From contig CM037837.1 of the NCBI GenBank assembly GCA_021234535.1, forward strand, positions 806,001 to 870,000: a stretch of DNA of 64,000 nt, written 5' to 3'. Numbering within the stretch: position 1 is the first letter of the stretch; each line of letters starts with the position of its first letter. A model generated the notes under the pieces. It was not told the origin of the DNA and made no database searches. It worked only from the letters and a program-made list of their open reading frames with translations. The translations under genes and the position numbers were made by a program. This document shows positions 20,037 to 32,450 of this stretch, piece after piece. Source of the stretch: Stichopus chloronotus. Its lineage: Eukaryota > Echinodermata > Holothuroidea > Aspidochirotida > Stichopodidae.

Positions 20037-22410
20037 ACAATGCGTCTACAAATGAACAACTAGGTATTTTTGTCAGGCTCGTGGTGCATTAGAACTGTGG
20101 TCCATAAGAGACGAATCTGTCTATAAGCCAACAGAAGATCGCAAGGGGTTGAAGGTGATGTTTTTTGTTACACATTTTTTGTTAATTACAATTCTACCTT
20201 ACATCAAAGAAAGGAAACATGAAATACAAACTCCTTCTGCCATCTTAGTCTAGATATCACAAATGTGTATCTTTCGCAGTCTATTTGACTGTTGCGGTTT
20301 TCGTATGACCAGAAAAAAAAATAAAAAAAGTGTTGTGAGTTTCAGGGAACGTTTTTCTTTTTCTTGTTTGCACACATCGACAATGGGACAGTCAGGAATA
20401 TTTGCCTTAATCCTAACCTACAGTATTTTTTTTTTCGAATTTGCTGATAAAACCTCATATAAATCCCACTCCTCCTGTGGGGGAAATCGAGGCAGGGAGA
20501 AGAAAGTACTGTGGCTAATTTTTTTTATCCATGCAACAGAATTATCTCCAAATATCTTTAGAGAGCAGTATTATGCTTCCTTCAGATGAAATTTGTTTGA
20601 AACTGTATGGAAAAGTATCCAATCCTAGTGGTTCACATGTTTTTTGTCTTCCTTTCTTCCCGTTGAGCAAAATTTAAATGACACAAACTCACAAGTACAA
20701 AAAAAAAAAAAAAACGATAAACAATGGGAGATTAAACTGTACATACATACCAGTTTGAAACGATGTGCTTTGTTGAGCAAAAAGAACGTTTTGAAAGTTT
20801 GTGAAAAGGAAGTGTGAGCATGTCGTCTGCAAAAAGAGCGAATAACTCTTCAGTTACAACTTTTGCTCCAGATGATATGTGGAGATTGACAAACATGAAT
20901 TAATTCGACAACTTTTAATGGGTTTGATTTATCACTTATCGTTTCACCCATGTTCGGAGCCGTTTATATTTAAGCCGATCCAGGCTACTACACATTCATC
21001 TGTGATGCTATACAACCTCCTGAATCTAGTGGACTATCTTCTGATATGAAGAGAATAAGTGTACTCCCAATTTTAAGAGAATTGCATGCAAACTTTATAA
21101 AAATAATACATTTCTTTATTGTGTTTTATCTGTATCAAATAAGCATGAGCAGTTAGAGGTAACTTCTGAATCGAGTACACAGTCTTTTCTTTATCTTTCC
21201 ACTTAACTGATATTCCTGTGTTTGGAATGATCGAGAACGGTGTAGGTTTATCAATATATTGTTTAAAAAATTAACTAAAACAGACGCGATATCATCACAC
21301 ATGTGCACATGAGTTGTGTTATGCATAAAAACGGTAAGGAATTCCGCCTGCGTTGCTTTTCACGCAAGTGAGTTTTGGTGTTAAAGAAATGATTCAAGAA
21401 GTGTACAAAGAATGCATTGTTCGTATGTTTCACATCGCCGGCAAACACGTTAACACAAACTGCACTGGGCTATTTCATGAGACTTTCTGGCTTCTCCTTT
21501 GACTTGGAGAGGAAACCAGGCTGTGCAGGCTGTGGTACAGGCTGTCATATATATGAAGTCACTTACATGTCGTCACAGACTAAAAGAATGTCCTGACTCA
21601 TGAGTGAAAACTACTATCTATTTGGGGACTTATAGTGGTACAAAAGACTTCAGGTTATAGGCTTGTTTCAAACAATCTACGAACACGCACTCTACAATGA
21701 TAGGAGTAGAAGTGGGAGACATAATCACCAAAAAGGCACATAATCAACAGAAAACATTCTATTAACTTTGGATTTTTCCTAACTAGTTTGACAAACAATT
21801 TAAGCAAAACTTTGCTTTTTTAATGTGTTTTCTGACAAACTGAATTCCTCGTCAAACACTTGGATTGGTTTAATAGTCCCTACTAATTTCCTTAGCTACG
21901 TGTTTATGAAAGAAATGACTACACAGAATTCAAGTCTTTCTCACAGCTACTGTATGTATTGTTTCTTGAAAGCCACACATTGACTTGATATCGATAAAGT
22001 TGTGAGGATTTTAAAAGGGTAGAAACATATGACGATGCTTACATCACTGTAGTCAAACTGCACATCCAATAGTTATGAAAATTGTCAAAACTTTTGGATT
22101 TTTTTACCCTGGCTTGAACTGCCTATGTGCGTATGAATTCACAGTGTCTGAGTCACAAGTTTTCAAAAACCAGACTGAATCATGAATTGCTAATCCGTTA
22201 ACAATCATTTGTTTGCGACTCATCATGATCCTCTTCGTTTGACCCATTGTGCTTAGAAAAAGAAGGAATCTTGACAGAATTGGAAAAATTCAGTAATTTT
22301 CATCAAACAACTCAATGTGCCTCTTCGCTATCATTTTTTTTTACCTCAATACTCGTTACAGTATCAAGAGATAGCATAACCAGAAAACTGATTCTGAAAC
22401 TGATTCATAG

Positions 22411-22500
22411 TTGTATGTGCACACAGTGCACATACAACCATGTTGCACATACAATTATGTTGCACATACAACTATGTTGCACATACAACTATGTTACTAG
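22411..22500. repeat. 17-bp minisatellite (4 copies) beside a perfect 12-bp-arm palindrome
   Basis: cacatacaactatgttg-type units at 22429, 22446, 22463 and 22480. Just before, TTGTATGTGCAC-aca-GTGCACATACAA (22411-22437) is a perfect inverted repeat with a 3-base loop; its right arm is the start of the first unit. Confidence 0.85.
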
Positions 22501-23555
22501 TTTTTTACTAATGCCTTCAATAGGTGATAAAATAAAAAAAACACAAACCATACATGCCGCCAAATTACAAGTTATTCCTTTAGTTCTTTGGCTCCAAAAT
22601 CTAGTTAAAAAAAGCAATCATAAAACTGTATGATATGAAATATTGAATCAAAGTACAATATGAATATGACCGAGCTTTTCTTCACCAATAATTGACATCA
22701 ATACAACAAACTGCAATTGTATCAACATTTACTTAAAGGTTTGCTATGTGTGCTGCATATACAGTGTGTATGTGTGTTAAGGGGAGAGTGGAGAAGTACA
22801 GTCACTGTGACATACTAACAGTAATCGGTTTAGCCCTAATTTGCTAAGCATGCTCCCACTGCCAAACAACTTTCTTTGAGGGTTCGTACTTAAAAAAGTT
22901 GTCAGAGACTCTGGAGATCCATACAAGAAGGTCGAGTACCTTCATGCTGCAAAAAGTCAGCAGAATACAACTAAAGTTCTGAAAAACAGAGAACATATTT
23001 TAAAATTTAGTATATTTGCTTGCAAACACAGGAATTTTTTTATGTTGCATTTTTTTGTTTTCATTTGTGTCAAAAGTTGATAACAAGATCTAACTGGACA
23101 GCTTTTCTTACTTCTCTAGTAATCGGCAAACACCTTTGCACTGATTTTGTTTTTATTACTATTACATTTGTAATATTTTAATGACAGCCGCAATCAGCTA
23201 CATATTCATGCTACATAGTCAATACGAACTACGAAGAAATTTCCTTTTTGGTAAATGATCTTAGTTGAGATGATAGGAACATTAAGTTTGCAGAAAAAAA
23301 ACACACAACGTCCATGATTCTAGGAACAAAGAGAGCACTCTCCTTAATATTTTGACAACATCCTAACAACCTCCTCTTCCAATGAATTGAGTTTCTGCCC
23401 TGCACAACGCTGTTTCAACCATACATGTATACTGTCCGGAAAGACATTCTCCATGTCTGACATTTACTCTTATCATCTCCATGCCCATACATGAATGTTC
23501 AACATCACTGGAGCTCAAGCAAAGATGACCTTCCAGGTCATGCCAGTTTATCAGT

Positions 23556-23658
23556 CTACTGCTTCTGTTGCTGCTCCTCCCACTTTTCTGGAGTAAGAGT
23601 CTTCATGGAGAACGCATGAATAGATTTGAGTTCCTCAGAGAGACAAGTATTAACCATC
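23556..23658 (-). CDS. BOLA2: BolA2 coding exon 3 (C-terminus, stop)
   Basis: The acceptor is ttcccttgtag. The reading MVNTCLSEELKSIHAF carries the cluster-ligand His67, followed by TLTPEKWEEQQQKQ and TAG at 23558-23556. It aligns end to end with the BOLA2 tail that finishes in the human protein at QK. Confidence 0.94.
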
Positions 23659-26600
23659 CTACAAGGGAATAATAGAATGCACTGCATTAATTATCAGGTG
23701 AATGAAAATTGACATTCAAAGTTACTGAGGAGCAGAAGTTTTCTGATCTGTGTCAATTGCAAGCGACATTTGTAATACACATTGCTTAAATTATCTTACA
23801 GCTATTCATCTGAAAAACCTCTCAGTGAGTGCAAATTACAAAAAAACTACTTTAGGCAATATGTGTAACAAAATAATGTGTAAAGTATGAAATAACTGGT
23901 ACAGTAAATCCAAAGAAAGTCACCTCCACAACCTGTTGGGTGCACGGCCACTAGCATGCACACTGCAAGACATGTACTGTACTGAAACACTACCCTTGAA
24001 TAACACAGCAAATTACATGATTGCCACTGATTGGTAAATTGATGATGTGATTGTTGTTTTTCTGATTATCTGTTTCGTGACCCATTCCTCTGATTACCTG
24101 ATTTGATTTTTACAATTTTCGTGTGATCTGATTTTCTCTGTTTACCTGACTATGAACGGTTCATTACCTATTTGAATATCACTGTACCTGTAAACCAATT
24201 ACTACAGTGAACATATCTGTTGACTGACACTTGCACAAGCTCCCCCCAAAAATGTTTAGACACTGAGAGTATCACTGTGAACAAGAGATCTACAAATCAC
24301 ACTGTGCTGTTTTACAAATATAATGTACTTCCAATAATGCTAGCATGCATCATACTGAAGCACAGGAAAAACGAAAATTGTATTTCTGCAGAGGCTTGGG
24401 GTAATTGTAAACAGTGGTCGTAATCGATTAAAATCCCTTACATATTTTAAAGTAATTGCAATCATAATCGATAACTTTTGTGAAAATTGAGCATTTATTT
24501 TGGAATTGCCATATCGTCTCCTACTTTTTGTTGGATGCTGCGAGTATGTTTCTTGGTAGATGTTTTGTTTTTTCCAAGGAAGATGTCTTCTTTGGTTTCA
24601 ATCACTTGTTTTAACGTCCCTACAACTTCTTGATTTATAATTTGAAATATTTTCATTTTTCAATGTAAGCAAAATAATAAACTGCCAACTTGATATGAAT
24701 TTGAACATAAATTTAAATTTGCTTTGGAGGTTGAGAAGCATATTTCAATGAGAAATGTTAGTAAAAGATACTTCACCTACAGGTATGATGAATTCAAGGT
24801 AACATTATGTAATATTTAGTTGTAATCCATGTCTTGAGTGTATGCTTAAAGATTTTCTTTTTACGTTTAACAAAATTTTTTAATTTTTTAAGAATTGCTT
24901 AAGAAAATAAGAGTTTTGTTTTGTATCAGTTATATAAATGCAAAATGAGCAAAACTTGAAATAAAATACGGATGGAAAAAAAAAAAACTTTTATGAAAAT
25001 TGAAAAGTAGTTGTAATCCTAATTGATTACATTCAGATGTAATCGCCTCAAGCCAGTTTCTGTACATTGTAATCTTGGATCAGATGTCAAGTCCTTTTAG
25101 TGTGTGAGTTCATCTCATTGTGTACACAAACATACACACAAATAAACAGAATACCCCTTTACCTGGCTGTTCAAGCAGACCGCATTCAATTGCAGTGTTC
25201 ATGATGAACACACTGCTTTCAATGATTCACTGATAAAGAACATGGCAGTAAATGCATGACAATAAAACAAACACTTACAGGGATTGGCCACTGAAGGAAA
25301 TTGATATCTCATAAATAACAGGAATATTTTTCTTCCGTCATTGGCAAAAACCATATCTCAATAGCATGTTCCGTTCAGAAGTGATGAAGTTTGAACTAAA
25401 TGTTTATTTCACAATGGCACATGCATGATGGGTAATTTCTGATGTCACCCAGGCACAACTGCTTGCATATCCTTTGCCAAATCTTGACTGTCTTAAAAGA
25501 AACACTACAATAGCATAAGAGATGTGACCTCATTTTTCACAATATTTTAAGGTAAATCTACAACATACCTAATCTACATCTTCACTAGTGTCAAATTTTG
25601 AGGTTTAATGAAGGCTTGAATTAAAAAAAAAAAAGATTGAAATCTTGTTGCAATAATTTGCAACTGTTACTTGGCATTTTGGTAACCTTGAGGCAACTGG
25701 AGTTTTCCCTTTCTTCACACAGCCATATCTTGAGTTAGGAACAAGATGGCATGAGGTTGGAATGCCTGCATTGGACAATTTTTCTCTTTCAATTAAGGAA
25801 CCCCTCCAATTTTCAGTAAAATATTCCATCTGGAACTGTTATTAGCTCATACTGGCACCAATATTTCAAATCATTAAAGAATGTAAGGAAGTTAAGTGAA
25901 AGGCTATACACAAACTTTTGATAGTCTTCTTTCACATACTGTTTGTCAGAAACATGAATCTTGTAAATGAAAAACAGCCAATCATACTGCAATACTGCAC
26001 CTCTATGTTTCTACAGCTGACTCTCAAAACTTACTGTAGAGCACACTGCACTGAGGTATGCATCATCAATGTACGTTATCATGCAATCAACTACAGTACA
26101 TGCCATTCATTAAACAAGTCAGCGTCCCAAAGGTACGTGCATTACCCTTTTGTCTAAGAATAGGGCTAGATGACAAAGCGCCCATGTGAGATAGTATCAG
26201 TTTAGTTTAGATTAGCTAGTTGAGTCTAGTAGAAAAAGCATTGGGGGGGGGGGACAATTAAGTCCCCATCAAGGACACTGAAAAAAATATGAATAAACAA
26301 AAATAAACCTACAAAACTCTAACCTCCATTACAAAGTTTAAAGTGATTGTCATAGTGCATTGCTAAACCCACTAACACTTCTTGTCATTACTGCACCTTC
26401 AGGCAATCCATTCTGCTCATTCACTAACCTATGAGAAAAGCAGTAACAAACAAATATTTGATCCTTCTTTGAACCTTTGAACTTGTAATTTTGCTCTTTG
26501 CACACTTGCAAGTTGAAAAGGTTGCCAGAGATCCATTTGAGCTGATCAGGGAGTGACCAGCACCAAGTCCCAACCCCCCCCCCCTCCTCCCACCAACTAC

Positions 26601-27451
26601 ATGGAAGTTCTGCCAAAGTACTGCCTGTATTATTCCTGCACATCAAAGATTTTTACTAAATGCCAAAGTTTTTAAAGAGAGACATTTTTCTCCTTGGAAA
26701 CCTTCCCCAGCTTGTCATCCCTTCTGTCAGCCAAGTGATCTCCCTGCTTGTGATAACTAACTTTATGCTACGCTTCAGATGAGTAACTGGTGGTGAAACG
26801 TAAAATTGCTACATGAGCATTATCCATGGTAGATACTGCACCTGTGTCTCTGGAGTAGAGGTTTCCCCTCAAATTTACTGGTTACAATAATTGCACTGAA
26901 TTTAGCTCCACAACCACCAGATTCATCCACCAGTTTCTGTGAAGACAAAAACATTTCAAATCACATTTCCAATCAAACAATTTATGACTCTTCTTCTTAC
27001 TTTATACACATGTAACGGAGAGTGGTGCCAATCCAGCATAAGGGCCAAAACCAGTAAATTTTGTGTGGTCTTTATTTGTGGTAAGGCCATTTACTGGGTA
27101 TGAGACCCAGAAAAGAAAAAATGGTGGCACAGGATAGTAAGGAGGATAGTGGTACCTCGCTAACGCGCAACCCAGTCGACCAATTCTTCCAGACAGGTTA
27201 CAGTCATGACAATGCTTGCTGTAGCTAGAGCTGAGAGGTGAGCAATTTCAAACACTAAATATGCTAGTAAAATGACTGACTTTCTAGTGTGATCAATGCA
27301 ATGATTCCCAATGTAAAATTGAGGCATTATTAATGCAACAAAATGATCAACTCAATCTTTGCATCAATACATGAAAGTATAAACTTACCACATAAGAACA
27401 TTCAAGTTCAGATTTCAGTTTGTTTTCCAAGTTTTCACTTGTTATTTCCAT
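23556..27451 (-). CDS. BOLA2: BolA-like protein 2 (complete, three coding exons)
   Basis: BolA2 binds monothiol glutaredoxin 3 and bridges a [2Fe-2S] cluster in the cytosolic iron-sulfur pathway. Coding exons on the minus strand are 27451-27389 (63 nt), 26936-26842 (95 nt) and 23658-23556 (103 nt), 261 nt in all: 86 residues and a TAG stop, the same length as human BOLA2. Splice sites are GTAAGT and GTGCAG donors with cttcacag and tcccttgtag acceptors; phases are 0 then 2. The protein starts MEITSENLENKLKSELECSY. It contains GGCGAKF (Cys30), the family signature KFEGKPLLQRHR, and IHAF with His67, equivalent to the cluster-ligand histidine, then the C-terminal TLTPEKW. An AATAAA at 23157-23152 could end the transcript. 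Introns hold repeat family C at 25.3-25.8 kb. Identification is firm; only the UTRs are uncertain. Confidence 0.94.
25279..25835 (+). repeat. Dispersed repeat family C, copy 1 (in BolA2 intron)
   Basis: Starts ggattggccactgaaggaaa and carries cacccaggcacaactg, tcaaattttgaggtttaatga and cttcttcacacagccatatc. The same order of blocks is found at 29419-29975 and, inverted and partial, at 46985-47215. No clear terminal inverted repeat and no coding frame; class unknown. Confidence 0.7.
26842..26936 (-). CDS. BOLA2: BolA2 coding exon 2
   Basis: It is flanked by acceptor gtcttcacag and donor GTGCAG; 95 nt, leaving AG of an arginine codon completed by G of exon 3. It encodes the central strands with GGCGAKFSAIIV and the invariant FEGKPLLQRHR segment. 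Confidence 0.95.
27389..27451 (-). CDS. BOLA2: BolA2 coding exon 1
   Basis: It starts at ATG 27451-27449 and ends TAT GTG before donor GTAAGT (27388-27383), phase 0. It encodes the first helix of the BolA fold. The same exon appears to begin at 27501 (acceptor tttcatccacag), giving about 50 nt of 5' UTR in this exon. Confidence 0.9.
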
Positions 27452-27582
27452 TCTGTTTTTGACAATATTGATGACTGACTCACTGTAGGCTACTGAGTGA
27501 CCTGTGGATGAAAGTGTGATAACAACTGTACATTATGTGTATTGTATGCATTTTCGAACATCACACCACCATGCAAATACGC

Positions 27583-27665
27583 TCTCGTAGCATAGTGGGT
27601 TATGCTTAAGTCTTTTGATGTGAGTGTCAATTGACATCCTAGGTTCGAATCCTCCTCCAAGCTCT
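27583..27665 (+). other. tRNA-like sequence (tRNA-derived SINE or tRNA pseudogene)
   Basis: A-box-like TAGCATAGTGGGTTA inside a perfect GCAT/ATGC D-stem, and 53 bases on a perfect B-box GGTTCGAATCC at 27651. Acceptor and T stems pair only partly (three pairs each), so it is unlikely to be a working tRNA. It lies just upstream of the BolA2 start exon, on the other strand. Confidence 0.4.
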
Positions 27666-29038
27666 TTCCCTTTCAGGAATAAACTTCTATCATTTCTTCC
27701 ACAGGTTTCACTGTTGTTCATTTCACAGAGAATACAAAACTTTGGAGAAATGAGGGGGGAAAAAAAACTCCAAAAAGAAAAAAATAGGAAAAGATAAGGT
27801 AAGACATAAATGCTATACCAACTCTTTTAGTTGTCACTTTTGGGTACTGATTCTAAATTTGTACCAAAATCCAAAGCACTAGTTTAGATATGGTTTTAAT
27901 ACAAGCAATATCTTACAAATGTTATGATATGAAAGATTTTCTGCACTGACTCCCGTCTCATTTTAAACTGCAGCACAACGTGAACCCAAGATTTCTGCTG
28001 TTAGAAGTATTTTCATGCACCTGACCTAGGCTAAATTGACACATTGTAACTTTTGTGGAGTCGCAAGCAAAGTCAAATGACAGAGCAGCATTAGCCATGA
28101 GTGTATATTTATCATGTTAACTTGTGTCCAGCAGGTAGGTCACCATTTTGGATACATGATGGTATTTTGAGGTGTACATACACCAAACTCGCACACCGCC
28201 AAACTTCGCACATCCCTAAAAAATAATCATTGAAATGCAATGACCTAACATGCTGGACAAACTTTGTACAATGCCATAAAATGACTGAAAAGAAAGCTGA
28301 GACACTGTTTATCTAATCGCCCTTGCCTGTTTAGTCATCTTCACAGTTTACGGTACTGCATTTGCATAGGAAGGCAATAGTCAACTTTACGGTGCTGCAT
28401 TTGCATAGGAGAGGTAGGCAAGGCCTAGAGCATCCTATTCGCAGTTTCTGCCGAATGTTACAAATTTTCAAATCATGATTTTGACTCTTCAAATTGATCA
28501 AATTACTAGTAAAATTGAATTTAGACTTGCAAAAACAAGATTATCACAGTAGATTGTTGGGATTTTGAATTTTCAGCAGCTAATGGGTTGTTTGTTGTGA
28601 CATTTTTAAATTAGGATACGAAGTCTAGCCTATAGCCTGAGTATACGCATGTGTGGAAAAGCCTTATAAAAGGAAGCAGGGGTGCGACAGGTTTCATCAG
28701 AAACATACTATGTCATTCTGCTTTCAATAAAATAGATTAGGTTGTCTGAAGTAATACAGTTTCAGTAATGATAGTCTACACGCTAATTGTGCGCAATCCG
28801 AGCTGAGTTCAATTACGGATCACAAGACTCTCTGTGGCTATGTTAGTATCCTAAATCATAACGAGTAAAAGAAAAATTAACTAATGAGGCTTACTGCTGT
28901 AAATAAATACAGTTGAATTGAAGAGAAAACGTCTCCCACGTCTGACAATGTTGCACTGCAATGTGGACAGGGATAACACTATGAAGTACAATGCTGTACT
29001 GGTACTGGTTTCACGAAATCCCACTTACCTACTTTCTC

Positions 29039-29105
29039 GGTCACAATTGTTGTTATTCTGCTGAACTTGAAGTGCAAGCCGAAGTTAAATAACAGCTATG
29101 GCAAG
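29039..29105 (-). promoter_or_regulatory. Probable BolA2 first (non-coding) exon and promoter side
   Basis: On the minus strand a strong donor (AGTAG/GTAAGTG) lies at 29038-29033 and is the best candidate to join the BolA2 exon that begins at 27501. Upstream sequence shows no clear TATA box. Exon start and promoter position are inferred; only the donor is seen. Confidence 0.35.
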
Positions 29106-29159
29106 CGTACTATGCAATAATTCGAAAACAAATATGCTTAGAATTGATAACGAAAATGC

Positions 29160-30560
29160 TCCAGTCTACATATGCCGTTAACAAAAATCCTGTTTATTGA
29201 TAAACTCAGTTCATCACAAGAAAAGGGTGATTTTCGAAAAACAAAGCTTATCGATTAACAATGCTTTTCAAACTGTGAGCTCTTTTTTTCGAGTGATAAA
29301 CTCAGTTTTCGGAAAAGCTTTATCAGTTTTTTGATAAACACGGTTCAGAAAATTGTTTACCCCTGAACACTGGGATGTGATAAGCCTTCATAAGCATACA
29401 GTCATGATGGGCAATTAATGGGATTGACCACTGAAGGAAAATGATATTTCATAAAAATTGGGAATATTTTTCTCTGTATTGGTAGATGCATATATCTCAA
29501 AAGCATATTCGGTTCAAAAGCTTTGTGCATTTGAAGAAACATTTTTTTCACATAGTACATTGCCGAGTGAGGAACTTTTGATATTATCCAGGCACACCTG
29601 TATGAACATTTTTTTGTAATTCTTAGTACACTTTTGACTGTCTTCTAGTTAAATTGAAACATTGCAATAGTTTAAAAGATGAGAGATGTGATATAGCCTA
29701 CTTGTCAAATTTCGAGGTTTAATGATCGAGGGTCTCAATTTCAACAAAGAAACACAAAGACTTCTTACAATGATTTGACATTGTTACATGGCATTTCTCC
29801 AGGCTGATCTTGAGACAACTGAAAATCTCTCTGAACCTGAGAAATCTTTCTTCACACAGCAACATCTTGAACTTGGAAAAAGATATTGACATGGGGTTTG
29901 TAAAGCCTGAGATGGAAAATTAGTCTCTTTCATTTAAGATCTCCTTCAATTGTCGGTAAAAATGCCTTTAATAATAAAACTTGGTACATCGGCCAATATA
30001 ACATGTTTTTCGATAAACTCTGTTACCACTTGAAAAAAAAAAATTAGTTTATCAAAAAAAAAAAGGTTTCTTTTTTTTTCTTGCTTAAAACGCTATTCCA
30101 ATAAAAAATGGCTTATTATATAAGAAAGCAGAGTTTTCAGCCTACTAAAAAGCAAAGTTTTTTGATAAAATTAGTTTTTCAGCCAATTTTATCGAAAAAC
30201 CCTGATTTTCACTCGAGAAACGGAGTTTTTCTACACATTTACATCGAAAACATTGTTTTTCGGTCATAGACCAATTTTGCGAATATTTTTTTTTTTTTTT
30301 ACTTCACCTGGAAAACTGAGTTTATAGGTGTAGGCCTAGATAAAAACTTAATCGCGAGTTTTTTTTACACACTTTGTTTTCGCCAAAGCATAGTTTACCG
30401 ACACCTCTGTTTATGGAAAATCATGTTTTAAGATCACAGTACAAGTTATGAAATCTGTTTTCGATTGAAATCTGAGTTTATCAATCAAAAATTGAATTTT
30501 AATTTTTCAAACGTATACAGTTTTGAGTTCATAATCTCGAAATAAGGATTTGTTTTAAAC
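29160..30560. repeat. Degenerate TTTTTCGATAAAC-type short-repeat tract, split by family C
   Basis: From 29160 to 29370 and again from 30000 to 30560 the sequence repeats variants of gataaactcagttttc, atcgaaaaacnnngtttttc and ttttttgataaa at about 25-40-bp spacing on both strands. It looks like an old satellite or minisatellite. The 29419-29975 family-C element lies between the two parts. Confidence 0.5.
29419..29975 (+). repeat. Dispersed repeat family C, copy 2
   Basis: Matches copy 1 along about 560 bp (ggattgaccactgaaggaaa, tatccaggcacacctgtatg, tttcgaggtttaatga, tcttcacacagcaacatctt). It lies upstream of BolA2 and splits a degenerate TTTTTCGAT-rich tract into two parts. Confidence 0.7.
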
Positions 30561-31530
30561 GAAATGTCGAAAATTCGATTTATAAATTAGAAATTTAAAG
30601 GCCAAATTTTCTTCTTAACATAACGGTCAAATGTTGATATTATAGGCCTTAAGTCAAACTTTTGACTTTATTGTCCCAATAACTTCCGAGTCCTCCTACC
30701 AGCAAGTGCAAACGTTTAACTTTGTAACGTCAAAATTTCGATTTTTCTGAGATTTCTCTAATGGTGAACTTGGGCTCCTCTTGTCAGGTCTCGTCCACTT
30801 CAGGTTGCTTGGCGCAGCTAATGGGCCACTGAACTTGACAGGTCCTCCACCCCTCCAAACCTTTAGGAAAGTGACTTAAACTGATACATTTTCGTCCGTC
30901 ATGATGGGGACATTAAATGGGGGTCCCGGGAGCAGGTTTGGGTTGTATGGGATTGTTGGTTCACCCCTGCCTCGTTCCCCTCTAAACATTCATCGAAAAC
31001 AGTGGACGAATTTCGCCGGTGTTCATCCACGATCAACATGGTATAGGGTCCTCGATGAGTCTTCCGGCAGACTTTCTGATCCTCTAAACTAAACTTAAAT
31101 TCTTTTATATTGAAATGTAGAGCGGTTCTGGTTAATTCTGGCCGTAAGATCATTCTCCTGAGTGCGTACCCTGAAAAACTGATTTTGACCCTATCACATT
31201 ATAGACTTATATAGGGACCCTAAGAACCACCTAAGCATTTCAATCTCTTTTACCAGGGTAACCAGACCCACAGAAAACTGCTTTTCACTTTAAACAGACT
31301 ACAACTATAATTGCACTCATATCTCAGGCTTTTGCCCCGTAACTCTCTGCACCGTTAGTGTCTTTATTCGAGGTCATGCAATTGATTTTGGAATAGGGTG
31401 ATCTGAAGGCAAAAGTTACTTACACAAGAAATTATCATCCTTCTGTGTGAAACCATCAGTCTGAAACTTATTCTATGGATAACTTCAACATAGTGTGTCT
31501 GCAGTTGACACACATAAAGTGAGAGAAAAA
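30560..31530. other. Unassigned, GC-richer segment upstream of the thioredoxin-fold gene
   Basis: 30780-31150 is richer in GC than its flanks and open in pieces on both strands (about 60-84 codons), with repeated stops when extended. It may be a decayed coding insert, but no family motif was recognised. Confidence 0.25.
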
Positions 31531-31534
31531 CATA

Positions 31535-31535
31535 T

Positions 31536-31566
<31 letters not shown>

Positions 31567-31568
31567 GT
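31535..31568 (+). repeat. (AT)n microsatellite
   Basis: tatatatatatatatgtata and continuation; AT dinucleotides interrupted once by g. Confidence 0.9.
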
Positions 31569-31846
31569 TACAAAATAAAACTCTAACAGAGATTTCATCC
31601 TCTAGATTGCTTTATTTGCGACAAACACGGTTTGAAAGATAGCCCATACTACAACACTGGTGTCAGTTCCACTTTTTTATTTTACTATTGAACCTCTAAA
31701 GCTTTATACTCATGGCATGCATTTCACAACCTCTCTATACCTTCTGATGGCAACATATCCAAAAATAAATGTAACGACAAAACTGAGACAATTTACATTT
31801 TTTGTCTATCATCTCGTATGGAAAACCACAAAAAATTGCGACATTT

Positions 31847-32450
31847 TGCATAAAGTGTGATCTGTTTGTTAAAAAAAAATCCAAAGGGGAAAGGGAAACC
31901 TCAGCTTAGAAACCTCCCCCAAGGTCAGTTGTTTACTCAAATCACTATGGAGGGGTGTAAACTGGCATGCGAAGGATGTACCACGTGAAAAAAAAAAATG
32001 CCACAATCACCAAGGAAGATGAAAAAATAAAACCATAAAAAATAAATCAAAAATCATTCCTTAAAAAGTAAAAATTCCTGAAGATACGTTCAATCCAAAT
32101 CTAGCATGAAATGTAGCACAATTTTGCATAAAGCCAACTCACGTTAGCAAAAAATTTCCAAAGAGGAGGTGGACACTGAGCCCCTTCTACCAAGATCAGT
32201 AAATCTCTCTTACCTGGGAATGGGGGGTGGGGAATGTGATGCAAGGGCTGTGCCAGGTGGAAAAAATCTTAATTACCCAGAAAAGGTTTAAGAATGACTT
32301 TTTCATTTGGCAAGATGAAAAAATAAAAATCATTACACAAAAAGCAAAAATTCCTGAAGATGTAGTCAGTCCAAATCCAATATCAAATGTAGCACCAGTT
32401 TGCATCTAGGCCACCCTACGGTCTGAAAAAAATTTCAATATAAAGATGGG
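31847..32450 (+). repeat. Tandem duplication, ~277-bp unit, two and a part copies
   Basis: Landmarks 'tttgcat' at 31847, 32125 and 32401 give steps of 278 and 276 bp. Shared blocks include aaaaattcctgaagat, agtccaaatc and gaaatgtagcac. Units differ by many substitutions. No gene. Confidence 0.7.

Larger units (their letters stand above)
18970..23140. other. Intergenic: no recognised gene
   Basis: Between the foldback element and the BolA2 3' end. Contains G/C runs (18968, 19471, 20007), one candidate 61-nt exon and the 17-bp minisatellite. Nothing else can be supported. Confidence 0.5.

Noticed and set aside
22247..22633. 128-codon plus-strand open frame
   Set aside because: Starts from a non-ATG codon and runs through the 17-bp minisatellite (HIQLCCTYN-type repeats).
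30899..31153. Overlapping open frames on both strands
   Set aside because: Neither has a family motif; extension meets stops quickly. Recorded only as an unassigned GC-richer segment.
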